Assembly: GCF_022829545.1 (NCBI RefSeq)
Contig: NZ_JAKSYM010000368.1
Coordinates: 1 to 37,419, forward strand
Direction: 5' to 3'
DNA from: Methylobacterium sp. J-030
GTDB lineage: Bacteria > Pseudomonadota > Alphaproteobacteria > Rhizobiales > Beijerinckiaceae
Length of the DNA: 37,419 bases
The notes under the pieces were generated by a model. It saw only the letters and a program-made list of their open reading frames with translations. It was not told the DNA's origin and searched no databases. The position numbers were made by a program, and so were the translations under genes. Within the stretch, counting starts at the first letter, position 1. Each line of letters opens with the position of its first letter. Below, piece by piece: positions 8,112 through 16,077 of this stretch.

Positions 8112-9122
8112 ATGAAAGCGCTGATCTACACCGGGCCGAACGGGCTCATTGTCGACGACGTGCCGGTTCCCGTGCCGGGGCCCGGCGAGGTTCTGGTGCA
8201 GGTCGAGGCGGTCGGCATCTGCGGTTCGGACATGCATGCCTATCACGGTCACGATGCCCGGCGCCCCGCCCCGCTGATCCTCGGCCACGAGGCCGCCGGA
8301 CGGGTCGTGGAAGGTCCGCTAGCCGGCAAGCGCGTGGCGGTGAATCCCCTGGTCACCTGCGGACACTGTGTGGCGTGCGAATCCGGGCGCACGCACCTGT
8401 GCCCGAGCCGGCAGATCCTCTCGATGCCCCCGCGTCCGGGGGCCTTCGCGGATTACGTGTGCGTTCCCGAGAAGAGCCTCGTACCGATCCCGGACGCGCT
8501 GTCGACCACGCACGCAGCCCTCGCCGAGCCGCTCGCCGTCGCCTACCACGCCGTCAACCAGGGCGCGCGACTTCTTGGCCGCCCTCTTGCGGGAGCGCGT
8601 TGCGTGGTGCTGGGCGGCGGCGCGATCGGCTTTGGGTCGGGACTGGTCCTGGCCATGCAGGGTGCGGGCGAGGTCGTCATCATAGAGCCGAATCCCGAGC
8701 GGCGCACCGAAGCCGCGCGCGGCCTCCCGACGGCCCGCTGCCGAGCGCCCGACGATGCCGAGGGTCCGGGTCCCGACAGCGCCGACCTGATACTCGATGC
8801 CGTCGGCAGCGACGCGACACGGACGAAGGCGAGCCAGCTTGCCCGGCCGGGGGCGGTCATCGTGCACATCGGGCTTCTACCCGGCGAGCGGGGGCTGGAC
8901 GTTCGCAAGATCACGCTGCAGGAAATCGTGGTCTCGGGCAGCTACTGCTACACGATGCAGGAGTTCCGCGACGTGGTTGAGGCCCTCGCGGATGGCCGGC
9001 TGGGTCCCCTCGATTGGGTCGAGGAACGCCCTCTGGTCGCGGGCGCGGTTGCCTTCGCCGACATGGATGCAAGCCGCGTCGCTGCGCCGAAGCTCATCCT
9101 TCGTCCGGACGCTCAGGCTTGA
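8112..9122 (+). CDS. zinc-dependent alcohol dehydrogenase (MDR), HpsP-like
   Basis: A 336-residue medium-chain dehydrogenase. Catalytic zinc region: C37 (GICGSD) and H59-E60 (GHEAAG). Structural zinc cysteines are 83, 86, 89 and 97 (CGHCVACESGRTHLC). The nucleotide-binding motif GGGAIG is at 168-173. The ATG at 8112, 25 bases after the SDR stop, gives the normal family start (MKALIYTGPN). The frame is open further upstream but that part is SDR shadow. It is most like the sorbitol/threonine-dehydrogenase branch. Its position as the last intact gene after the HpsN-like and SDR genes suggests the second DHPS 2-dehydrogenase. Direct substrate evidence is absent. Confidence 0.85.
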   Translation: MKALIYTGPNGLIVDDVPVPVPGPGEVLVQVEAVGICGSDMHAYHGHDARRPAPLILGHEAAGRVVEGPLAGKRVAVNPLVTCGHCVACESGRTHLCPSRQILSMPPRPGAFADYVCVPEKSLVPIPDALSTTHAALAEPLAVAYHAVNQGARLLGRPLAGARCVVLGGGAIGFGSGLVLAMQGAGEVVIIEPNPERRTEAARGLPTARCRAPDDAEGPGPDSADLILDAVGSDATRTKASQLARPGAVIVHIGLLPGERGLDVRKITLQEIVVSGSYCYTMQEFRDVVEALADGRLGPLDWVEERPLVAGAVAFADMDASRVAAPKLILRPDAQA

Positions 9123-9213
9123 CCATATGCGTCGCACGAACGGAGTGTCGTATCCGAAGTCGGCGCCACCACTGCAGGGTCTATCGGCGAACGCGATCCC
9201 CGTGCGATTATAG

Positions 9214-9390
9214 CCCGCCGCCGAATTGGCTGACTACGTCGCCATGCTGCCGGCGACGAAGGGCCAGGTGTTCCGGGACGCCGCGGTCGCCAAGATGATC
9301 AAGGTCTACCGGGCGCCGATCGCGGACGAGCAGGCCAAGGCCGTCGCCGCCTATATCAGCCCGGACACGGGACGGGAGGCCGCGCGCTGA
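9214..9390 (+). pseudogene. C-terminal remnant of a c-type cytochrome
   Basis: After an in-frame TAG at 9211 the frame reads AELADYVAMLPATKGQVFRD, then MIKVYRAPIADEQAKAVAAYIS, then a stop. This looks like the tail of a class I cytochrome c: a distal Met-containing loop followed by the C-terminal helix that typically ends ...AIAAYI. No CxxCH haem site lies upstream, so the N-terminal half is gone. It stops where a YeiH-like remnant begins (the bases CTGA share its TGA), as expected for coupled genes. Given the DHPS genes upstream, it may have been the cytochrome partner of a sulfite dehydrogenase. The family call rests on a short segment. Confidence 0.55.
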
Positions 9391-9665
9391 TCGCCCGAAC
9401 CGCCGAGCCGGTCCGGTCCGGGGCCGCACCGTTCGGGCGGGGGCGAGCGGCCACCCGCGTCGGGGCGATCGAATCCCTGCTGCCGGGCCTGCTCCTATGC
9501 CTTGGCATCACCGGGGTGGCGTAGGGTCTCCAGGCCGGTGAGGAGCACCTGACCGGCCATCCCTACGTGGCGGCCCTGGTGCTCGCCATCCTGCTTGGGC
9601 ACGGCCGTGCGCACCGCCTGGGTGCCGAGTGCGCGTCTCACGGCCGGGATCGCCTTCTCGGGGTC
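9387..9665 (+). pseudogene. N-terminal remnant of YeiH/UPF0324-type putative sulfate exporter
   Basis: The frame starting at CTG 9387 (probably a mutated ATG overlapping the cytochrome stop) encodes VGAIESLLPGLLLCLGITGV, then a TAG at 9522-9524, then GLQAGEEHLTGHPYVAALVL and AILLG. One extra G near 9599 shifts the frame, after which TAVRTAWVPSARLTAGIAFS continues. This order, with LPGLLL followed by LVLAILLGTAVR and a GIAFS segment, is the N-terminus of the UPF0324/YeiH family, often annotated as putative sulfate exporters. The remaining membrane helices are missing. The gene thus has a nonsense codon, a frameshift and a 3' truncation. Sulfate export would be the logical end of sulfonate catabolism. 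Confidence 0.65.
9392..9439 (+). other. long-armed inverted repeat in the YeiH remnant
   Basis: CGCCCGAAC (9392-9400) is complementary to GTTCGGGCG (9431-9439) with a 30-base spacer that is itself GC-rich. It lies just behind the cytochrome stop and may now act as a transcript end for the hps operon. There is no U-tract. Confidence 0.3.
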
Positions 9666-9853
9666 GGCTGTGCCGGCTGCCGAATGCGAGACGTCTTCCT
9701 GCGGCGTTTGCGATGTTTCGGCCCGAAGCGAGGCTGTGACTCCACCTATCAACGTCCGCTTCCGGGATGCTAAGTGTTTTAGTTTGAGCAGCCGCAATGG
9801 GCGCAAAGCCGAACGGCCGGTTTTGCGCGCGATGGCGATGCGGCGTGACGTAG

Positions 9854-9880
9854 TCTGGCCGAAAGCGGTAGGTCCGCTTC
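9854..9880 (+). repeat. dispersed intergenic repeat copy
   Basis: The core GCCGAAAGCGGTAGGTCCGC, preceded by TCTG and followed by TTC, is one of the cleanest copies of the family. AAGCGG and CCGCTT can pair. It lies between the exporter remnant and the molybdoprotein remnant. Confidence 0.7.
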
Positions 9881-9991
9881 AGAGAAGCGCTACGGGCACA
9901 GCAGACGGCCCCGACGGCTCCCGCATCGTTGATCGAGCCTTGCCACTGCTGGCACGTTCGCTCCCACATCCCCATCCGGACGGAAGCCGCT

Positions 9992-10287
9992 ATGTCGAGC
10001 TTGGCCGAGCAAGAGGCTCACATGATCGTCCACGGCGATCGGCCCTACATTACCGAACCGCCTTTCGGCCATTTGCGTGCATCCTACTCGAGCACAAGGA
10101 CAGCGCTCCCTTCGCCTCTACGTTCTAGGTCGCGAATCTCGATCTGCCGCTCGGTGAACACGAGCTTACTGTGTGCGCCTGGGATGTGGCAGGTCAGACC
10201 CAGCCGGCGGTGCCAGACGACACCTGGAACCTCAAGGGTTACCTCTGCAACTGTTGGCATCGTGTGCGGGTGAGCGTCACCCAGTGA
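9992..10287 (+). pseudogene. internally deleted sulfite-oxidase-family molybdoprotein (SorA-like)
   Basis: The first part, from ATG 9992, reads MSSLAEQEAHMIVHGDRPYI then TEPPFGHLRASY, as at the N-terminus of sulfite-oxidase-type enzymes (VHGDRPYN.EPP). Around 10095 it passes, out of frame, into a C-terminal part. That part is LEHKDSAPFASTF, a TAG at 10126-10128 where a Trp is expected, VANLDLPLGEHELTVCAWDV and AGQTQPAVPDDTWNLKGYL, followed by HRVRV. This is the Mo-co dimerisation domain signature (RAWD..GQTQP...WN.KGY..N.WHRV). Roughly 250-300 central residues, including the molybdenum-ligand cysteine region, are absent. It is certainly non-functional. With the cytochrome and exporter remnants it completes a plausible sulfite-oxidation/sulfate-export module. 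Confidence 0.65.
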
Positions 10288-10530
10288 ACGTGCCGTCGAC
10301 CAGGTGGGCGGTGGGTCGTGGCAGGCCCGCAGCACACGACGGCCGATGTTCACTCCTGCCTTCCATTATGCTCGCTATGAGTATATGTTGGCGAATGACC
10401 GGATCGGGATCCCGGCAGACGAGCGGCTAGCTCGCGTGCCGGGTCTCATCCTTCCGGCGATGCGGGCGGCTACGCGGACATCGCCGGGTTGTCGACCTCG
10501 ACAGGTCGGGTCAGTTCTGAGGAGATCATC
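10288..10530. other. gap between molybdoprotein remnant and SPFH gene
   Basis: No recognisable coding sequence. It may contain further decayed DNA. Just before the SPFH start the sequence TCTGAGGAGATCATC supplies the ribosome-binding site. No clear promoter was identified. Confidence 0.4.
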
Positions 10531-11517
10531 ATGGCCACGGTTCGCAATGTCGGCGTGATCGCCCAACTGCGAAGCGAGGCGAGCAGCCACGTCATCCGCT
10601 TCCGCCATGGCCGTATGCGGCAGAGCGGACGCGGGCTGGTGTTCTGGTTCCGGCCGGAGACCGCCAGCATCAGCGAGGTGCCGGTGGACGACCGCGAGAT
10701 GACGCTGTTCGTCCGCGGCCGCAGTCGGGATTTCCAGGCCGTTGTCGTCCAGGGGACGATCGGCTGGCACGTTGTTGATCCAGAACTGCTGGCGAGCCGC
10801 GTCGACTTCTCCATCGACCTCCGCTCCGGGCGCCTGCAAGGCCAGCCGATCGAGCGGATCGAGGGGCGCCTCGGCGGCATCGCCAGTCAGGCCGCGCTGA
10901 ACTATCTCGGGACGAGCCCGATCGGGGGCCTCCTCGACGCCGGGCTGGAGCCTTTGCGCGCCGTGCTGGAACGGGCCCTCGACACGGCCCCGGCGCTAGC
11001 CGAGATCGGCATCGCCGCCGTATCGGTGCGGCTCACCAATCTTGCGCCGACCAGCGAGCTGGAGCGCGCCTTGCAGACGCCGACCTTCGAAGCGCTGCAG
11101 CAGAAGGCCGACGAGGCGACCTTCGCGCGGCGCGCCCTCGCGGTGGAGAAGGAACGCGCCATCGCCGAGAACGAACTCGCGACGAAGACCGAGCTGGCCC
11201 GCCGCGAGACGGTGCTGATTACCCAGGAGGCCGAAAATGCCCGCGACCGGGCCGCCGGTGTTGCGGAAGCTCGAGGCCTGGAAGCGGCGGCGGAGGCCGA
11301 GCGTATCCGGCTCGTCGAGGGAGCCAGGGTCGAGGCGGAACAGCACCGCGCCGCGGTCTACCGGGATATGCCACCTGCGGTCCTGCTCGGGTTGGCCGCC
11401 CGGGAACTCGCCGGCAAGCTAGAGACGATCGAGCACGTCAACATCACGCCCGACCTGCTGGCGGCACTCGTCGGCGAGGTCCGAGGCGCCATCCCGGCGC
11501 GCATCGCACCCCGCTGA
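10531..11517 (+). CDS. SPFH/band-7 domain protein
   Basis: A 328-residue protein, taking the ATG at 10531 that follows GAGGAG at seven bases; an in-frame ATG 42 bases upstream lacks a good site. Residues about 15-190 resemble an SPFH (stomatin/prohibitin/flotillin) domain: GRGLVFWFRPETASISEVPV, then a strand-rich core and ALAEIGIAAVSVRLTNLAPT. Residues about 195-290 are Ala/Glu/Arg-rich with heptad character (QQKADEATFARRALAVEKER, ENARDRAAGVAEARGLEAAA), the long coiled coil that drives ring assembly. There is no obvious N-terminal membrane helix, so membrane association would be peripheral. It is followed 11 bases later by an NAD-kinase-like gene and probably co-transcribed. Function unknown. 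Confidence 0.85.
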   Translation: MATVRNVGVIAQLRSEASSHVIRFRHGRMRQSGRGLVFWFRPETASISEVPVDDREMTLFVRGRSRDFQAVVVQGTIGWHVVDPELLASRVDFSIDLRSGRLQGQPIERIEGRLGGIASQAALNYLGTSPIGGLLDAGLEPLRAVLERALDTAPALAEIGIAAVSVRLTNLAPTSELERALQTPTFEALQQKADEATFARRALAVEKERAIAENELATKTELARRETVLITQEAENARDRAAGVAEARGLEAAAEAERIRLVEGARVEAEQHRAAVYRDMPPAVLLGLAARELAGKLETIEHVNITPDLLAALVGEVRGAIPARIAPR

Positions 11518-11528
11518 GGAGGCTCGCC

Positions 11529-12422
11529 ATGCCGCTCGTCACACCCCGGGTTGTCTTCGTGATCCGGGATACGGACTACGAGTTGCTCATCGCCCGGCAT
11601 GCGACCCGCGGCCAGGTCCGGTTCTTCCTGGAGAGCCGCGGTCAGGCGCTCGCCGAGGTCGAAGCGCGCCACGCCCAGTTCCTGGCTGTCCTCGCCGAGG
11701 CCCGGGCCTGCGTGCCCTTGGACTGGCGGCAGGCCCTGGTGCGGCGCCCTGACCTCGACCGCTCCCTCTTCGCGCCGGAGGACATCATCGTAGCGGTGGG
11801 GCAGGACGGGCTTGTGGCCAACGTCGCCAAGTACCTCGCTGGGCAGCCGGTGATTGGCATCAACCCGGCGCCCGACCTCTACGATGGTGTGCTGGCCCGA
11901 GCCCGGGTGGAGTCCTTGCGCGCTCTCTTGCCCGCCAGCGTCGCCGGCGCCGTGCCTCTGCAGCGGCGCACCATGGTGCAGGCGACATTCGAGGGCGGCG
12001 AGCGGCTGCTTGCCTTGAACGAAATCTTTGTCGGCCACCGTAGCCACCAATCCGCGCGCTACCGGATCGACGACGGGGTGCAGGCAGAGGACCAGTCCTC
12101 GAGCGGGCTGATCGTAGCGTCTGGCACCGGCTTGACCGGTTGGGCGCGCTCGATCAGCGAGGCGACGCATCTCTCGGTGGAGGTCGGTATCGAAGAGGCG
12201 GCTTTCGGCTACTGGGTGCGCGAGCCGTTCCCGAGCGTCGCCACCGGCACGGACCTGCGCGGAGGCAAGTTCACCGGATCGCCCCTCACCGTGGTGTCGC
12301 GGATGAACGAGGGCGGTGTGGTCTTCTCGGACGGGATCGAGCAGGACTTCGTCGCCTTCGACTGGGGAAGATGCGTCATGATAACGCCAGCATCCCAGTC
12401 ATTAAATCTCGTCCTAATATAA
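11529..12422 (+). CDS. divergent NAD-kinase-like protein
   Basis: A 297-residue protein that looks like the ATP-NAD kinase/diacylglycerol kinase fold. It has a Rossmann-like region with AVGQDGLVANVAKYLAGQPV, where canonical NADK has GGDGT (the Asp is kept, the second Gly and the Thr are not). There is also GINPAPDLYDG, LNEIFVGHRSHQSARYRI (the NE motif region), SSGLIVASGTGLTGWARSI (in place of STPTGSTAY) and VVFSDGIEQDF near the end. The N-terminal 75 residues (RDTDYELLIARHATRGQVRF) are not typical of NADK. It starts 11 bases after the SPFH gene with an AGGAGG site. A housekeeping NAD kinase is unlikely given the altered motifs. It may bind another nucleotide or sugar substrate. Confidence 0.7.
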   Translation: MPLVTPRVVFVIRDTDYELLIARHATRGQVRFFLESRGQALAEVEARHAQFLAVLAEARACVPLDWRQALVRRPDLDRSLFAPEDIIVAVGQDGLVANVAKYLAGQPVIGINPAPDLYDGVLARARVESLRALLPASVAGAVPLQRRTMVQATFEGGERLLALNEIFVGHRSHQSARYRIDDGVQAEDQSSSGLIVASGTGLTGWARSISEATHLSVEVGIEEAAFGYWVREPFPSVATGTDLRGGKFTGSPLTVVSRMNEGGVVFSDGIEQDFVAFDWGRCVMITPASQSLNLVLI

Positions 12423-12531
12423 GGCGGCACGATTATTTGATGCTCGCCGCAGCATACACGCAATTTCCAGGAGGACAGCACGCTCGCTGAGTGATCTTGG
12501 CTTCGGGCCTTCAACATACTCCAGGTGCTGG

Positions 12532-12559
12532 ATCTGACCGAAAGCCGCCAGTCTGCTTC
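12532..12559 (+). repeat. dispersed intergenic repeat copy
   Basis: The copy begins ATCTGACCGAAAGCCGCCAG and continues TCTGCTTC. It sits between the convergent NADK-like and hybrid-kinase genes. It shares the flank ATCTG with the copy at 14748, so the conserved unit extends left of the core. Confidence 0.65.
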
Positions 12560-12632
12560 GAACAAGAACTGCCGCCAAAGCGGACATCGAAGTGGGCACG
12601 ACGCTAATGCTGCTACGCCGACCTCGCCTTTC

Positions 12633-14594
12633 TCAAGCTGAAAGTACCTTCAGCCTTTCGGCCAAAGTCGCCGATGCGAAGTCGCCGCGATTGAGGATCT
12701 GGCTGGCGCCGCGAAGCTTCCTCCGGTCGTCCGCCGAGAATTCGCGACCCGTAAGTACAATCACTGGGATATCCGAACAGCCGGGTACGGCTCGAACGCC
12801 CTCCAGGAAACCGAAGCCATCCATGATAGGCATGTTAAGGTCGACGATCACGACGTCCGGCCTGGTATCTGCCACGTGCTGCAGGCCTTCTTCACCGTTC
12901 GCGGCTTCCACGACCGACCAGCCGTCCTCCTCTAGGGTGGACCGCATCGCCATGCGGGTCACGGCCTCGTCTTCGACCAGCAGCACGGTGCCGCGCCGGT
13001 CCGTCTCCGCCAGTCTGAACTGGTTCACGATCTTGCCGAACCGTGACCAGTCGACCGGCTTTAGCATGTAGTCCGAGGCGCCAAGCGACGCTGCAAGATT
13101 GCGCTGGTCGACGGACGTCACCATCACGACCGGGATAGACGCAAGCTTTTCGTCCGCCTTGATCTGGCTTAGCACGGACCATCCGTCCACACCCGGCATC
13201 ATCACGTCCAGCAGGATGGCCCGCGGCCGCAGCCTCCGGGCGAGTTCGAGCCCGCTCCTGCCGTTCGCCGCTGTCTGTACCTGGAAGCCCTCGCGATGAA
13301 GGAATCTCGTGGTGAGGGCAAGTTGGTCCGTATCGTCGTCGATGACCAAGATGACATCGCCTCCCACCTCGTCGTCTGCGATGACGTCTGGATCAGGCGA
13401 TGCTTGCTCGTCGGTTAGGGGAACGAAAGTCGCTGGTACAGTGAACGTAAAGGTGCTGCCCTGGCCCAGGACGCTGGACACTGTGACCACCCCCGCGAGC
13501 ATGTCGGCGAAGGAACGCGTGAGCGAAAGACCAAGCCCAGTCCCGCCGAAGTTGCGCGTCGTGGAAGCATCAGCCTGCTCGAAACGCCGGAACAGGCGTG
13601 ACACCTGCTCAGCTGTCATGCCTATCCCGGCATCAGAGACGGCGAACGAAAGCCGGTCGATACCTGAGACGTCCCTCGTGCGCGAGGCGGCAAGTGTGAT
13701 AATCCCGCTTTCCGTAAACTTGGCTGCATTGCTCAGGAAATTGAAGAGCACCTGCCGCGTCTTGGTCAGATCGGAATGCATCCGGCCCAGCTCGGGTGCC
13801 AGCTGCAATTCCAGCTTATTACCCTTCTTGCCGATCAGCGTAGCGACCGAACTCGCGACGTCGCGCAGCATGTCATCCACCGCGAAATCCTCGGCGTAGA
13901 CCTCCATCTTGCCGCTCTCGACCTTCGAGAGGTCCAGCACGTCGTTGATGAGCCCGAGCAGGTGACGGGCGTTGCGCTCGACCTTGCCAATGTCGGCCAC
14001 AAGGTCCGACGCATCGCAGCCGTCTGCGATCTCCTCACCCATCATCTCGCTGTAGCCGATGATGGCGGAAAGCGGTGTGCGGAGTTCATGGCTCATATTA
14101 GCCAGAAAATCGCTCTTTGCCGTGTTAGCCTGCTCGGCCGCTTCCTTAGCAGCCTCCGCCGCAGCGTTGGCGCTGGTCAGCGCCGCCTCCCTGTCTACGA
14201 GGACGTGGTTCGCTGCGTTGAGCCGCTCCAACGTAGCTTCATTCTGCACGACGGAGCGGCGCAACGCGTGGCAGATCCACACCATGGTCGCACCGACCGT
14301 CACGTACTGACCCAGCAGCGCGACGTCGACGCCGCCGAGTATCCCGTTGCGCGCATAGAACCACGCGGCGATCAAGGTGGACAACGAGACCGCCAGCGTC
14401 CCGGCCCCCCAGCCGAAAGCCAGAGTGACGATCATGAGGACAGGAATGTACAGCAGGAACGGAGCGACATGGGCTGGAGCCAAGAACCGAACGAACGTCA
14501 TGGCGCCGATCAACAGCAGCGTGACACCGTAGTCGGTTACCGGCGAATGACGTCGGCGGGCGACCGTCCCGATCAATTTGTGCAAGCTGCTCAT
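12633..14594 (-). CDS. membrane hybrid histidine kinase with two receiver domains
   Basis: 653 residues. Residues 20-115 hold about four hydrophobic helices (MASE1/DUF4118-like sensor region, no periplasmic loop domain seen). A coiled-coil linker follows (130-160), then HisKA with phospho-acceptor H169 in ANMSHELRTP, HATPase with N-box (FNFLSNAAKF), G1 (SDAGIGM) and G2 (FGGTGLGLSL). Receiver 1 is about 413-528 (D463 in LLDVMMP, Lys in LKPVD). Receiver 2 is about 535-650 (D585 in IVDLNMP). In receiver 2 the usual conserved Lys appears to be Arg (QILNRGD). No DNA-binding output is present, so phosphate probably passes to a separate Hpt or response regulator. The catalytic core closely resembles the kinase at 20683-23736. 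Transcribed toward the NADK-like gene. Confidence 0.93.
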   Translation of the reverse strand: MSSLHKLIGTVARRRHSPVTDYGVTLLLIGAMTFVRFLAPAHVAPFLLYIPVLMIVTLAFGWGAGTLAVSLSTLIAAWFYARNGILGGVDVALLGQYVTVGATMVWICHALRRSVVQNEATLERLNAANHVLVDREAALTSANAAAEAAKEAAEQANTAKSDFLANMSHELRTPLSAIIGYSEMMGEEIADGCDASDLVADIGKVERNARHLLGLINDVLDLSKVESGKMEVYAEDFAVDDMLRDVASSVATLIGKKGNKLELQLAPELGRMHSDLTKTRQVLFNFLSNAAKFTESGIITLAASRTRDVSGIDRLSFAVSDAGIGMTAEQVSRLFRRFEQADASTTRNFGGTGLGLSLTRSFADMLAGVVTVSSVLGQGSTFTFTVPATFVPLTDEQASPDPDVIADDEVGGDVILVIDDDTDQLALTTRFLHREGFQVQTAANGRSGLELARRLRPRAILLDVMMPGVDGWSVLSQIKADEKLASIPVVMVTSVDQRNLAASLGASDYMLKPVDWSRFGKIVNQFRLAETDRRGTVLLVEDEAVTRMAMRSTLEEDGWSVVEAANGEEGLQHVADTRPDVVIVDLNMPIMDGFGFLEGVRAVPGCSDIPVIVLTGREFSADDRRKLRGASQILNRGDFASATLAERLKVLSA

Positions 14595-14916
14595 GGGTAG
14601 TGAGTGTCACGACCTACGAGCTATGGAAAGCGAGCGGTGCCGCCACTGCCAGCCCTGAACGGAACAAACTTCTTCGCGGGTTGTCCGGTGCGGTAATCAC
14701 GCTCAGGCGGGCGAGCCGACCGCGTTTAGCGCGTAGTGGCCGACTGGATCTGGCCGAAAGCCGCCGGTCCGCTTCTGAGGTCAGCCGCCGGAAAAGCGGA
14801 CCAACTCCTATCGACCCCATTCGGTCGTCCGAGACGTTTGGCTCAATGCCCGAAAGCGGACGACGGAGGGCGTACCGATCCGCCAGGTGGTACTGAAGGG
14901 GACCCCGAAGAAGCGA
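14595..14916. other. intergenic interval with repeat copies
   Basis: 322 bases between two minus-strand genes. Apart from the repeat copies at 14748-14780 and about 14849-14862 I see no gene or terminator. It must carry the promoter of the hybrid kinase, but no clear hexamers stand out. Confidence 0.45.
14748..14780 (+). repeat. dispersed intergenic repeat copy
   Basis: The copy begins ATCTGGCCGAAAGCCGCCGG and continues TCCGCTTCTGAGG. It is followed at 14849-14862 by a partial copy, CCCGAAAGCGGACG. This is nearly identical to the 12532 copy. Confidence 0.7.
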
Positions 14917-16047
14917 TCAGCTGAAACTTCCGAACCCTGCGAGCTCCCGGGTCCAAGTCGACGCCTGCTCGCTGAGGCTGATGCCGAGGCCTGGGCGCGT
15001 CGGCACCAGCATCCGCCCGTTTTTCAGCTCAAGGCGTTCGTTGAATAGTGGCTCCAGCCATTCGAAATGCTCGACCCAGGGCTCCCGCTGCATGGCAGCG
15101 GCGAGGTGGATGTGCAGTTCCATCGAGAAGTGCGGGGCGATGGTCATGCCCGCGAACTCGGCGAGCGTCGCAACCTTCAGGTAGGGTGTGATGCCGCCGA
15201 CGCGGGGGGCGTCCGGCATCAGGAAATCGGCGCCGTTCTGGCGAATGAAATCCCAGTGCTCGGACACGCTCGTCAGCATCTCGCCGGTGGCGATCGGGGT
15301 GTCGAGGGCGGCCGCGAGCGCCGCGTGGCCGCCGGCGTCGTAGCAATCGAGCGGCTCCTCGATCCAGATCAGGTTGAACTGCTCGAAGATGCGGCCCATC
15401 CGCATCGCGGTCGGACGATCCCATTGCTGGTTGGCATCGACCATCAAGGGAAACGCCTCGCCAAGATGCTCCCGAACGCGGGAGACCCGCTCGATGTCGA
15501 GGGCCCAATCCGGCTGCCCGACCTTCAACTTGATGCCGCCGATGCCCTTCTCGCGGGAGCGGTCGGTGTTGACCAGAAGCTCCTCCAGTGGGGTGTGCAG
15601 GAAGCCGCCGGAGGTGTTGTAGCAGCGCACGCTCTCGCGCTGCGCCCCGAGGAGCTTGGCGAGCGAAAGGCCGGCGCGCTTCGCCTTCAGGTCCCAGAGA
15701 GCCACGTCGAAGGCGCCGATCGCCTGCACGGCGAGGCCGCTGCGGCCGACCGAGGCACCCGCCCAGGCCAGCTTGTCCCAAGCCTTGGCGATGTCGCTTG
15801 GATCCTCCCCTAGGAGCGCCGGGGCGATCTCGCAGGCATGGGCGAACTGCCCTGGGCCGCCGGCCCGCTTCGAGTAGCTGATCCCGAGGCCTCGGTGACC
15901 GTCCGAGGTCTCGACCTCGCAAAACAGGATCGCAATCTCCGTCATCGGCTTCTGCCGGCCGGTCAGCACCTTGGCGTCGCTGATCGGGGTCTTGAGCGGC
16001 AGGTAGACTGAGCGCAGGCGGATGCCGGTGACGGTGTCCTGAGCCAT
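14917..16047 (-). CDS. L-talarate/galactarate dehydratase-like enolase-superfamily enzyme
   Basis: A 376-residue mandelate-racemase-group enzyme expected to dehydrate a C6 aldaric acid (L-talarate, galactarate) to a 2-keto-3-deoxy acid in the cytoplasm. Active-site residues are all present: KxK K173/K175 (GIKLKVGQ), Mg ligands D204 (MVDANQQW), E230 (IWIEEPLD) and E256 (IATGEM), and general base H306 (IAPHFSME). These sit at a constant offset of 22 from the positions I recall for the Salmonella talarate/galactarate dehydratase. The long stretches VDANQQWDR, LDTPIATGEMLTS and PWVEHFEWL.PLFNE also match that enzyme. It follows the MFS transporter gene by 30 bases, so the two form a sugar-diacid operon. 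The later pathway enzymes are not in the window. Confidence 0.87.
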   Translation of the reverse strand: MAQDTVTGIRLRSVYLPLKTPISDAKVLTGRQKPMTEIAILFCEVETSDGHRGLGISYSKRAGGPGQFAHACEIAPALLGEDPSDIAKAWDKLAWAGASVGRSGLAVQAIGAFDVALWDLKAKRAGLSLAKLLGAQRESVRCYNTSGGFLHTPLEELLVNTDRSREKGIGGIKLKVGQPDWALDIERVSRVREHLGEAFPLMVDANQQWDRPTAMRMGRIFEQFNLIWIEEPLDCYDAGGHAALAAALDTPIATGEMLTSVSEHWDFIRQNGADFLMPDAPRVGGITPYLKVATLAEFAGMTIAPHFSMELHIHLAAAMQREPWVEHFEWLEPLFNERLELKNGRMLVPTRPGLGISLSEQASTWTRELAGFGSFS

Positions 16048-16077
16048 GAAGTCCTCCAGAGTTTGGGGTTGGGGCGC

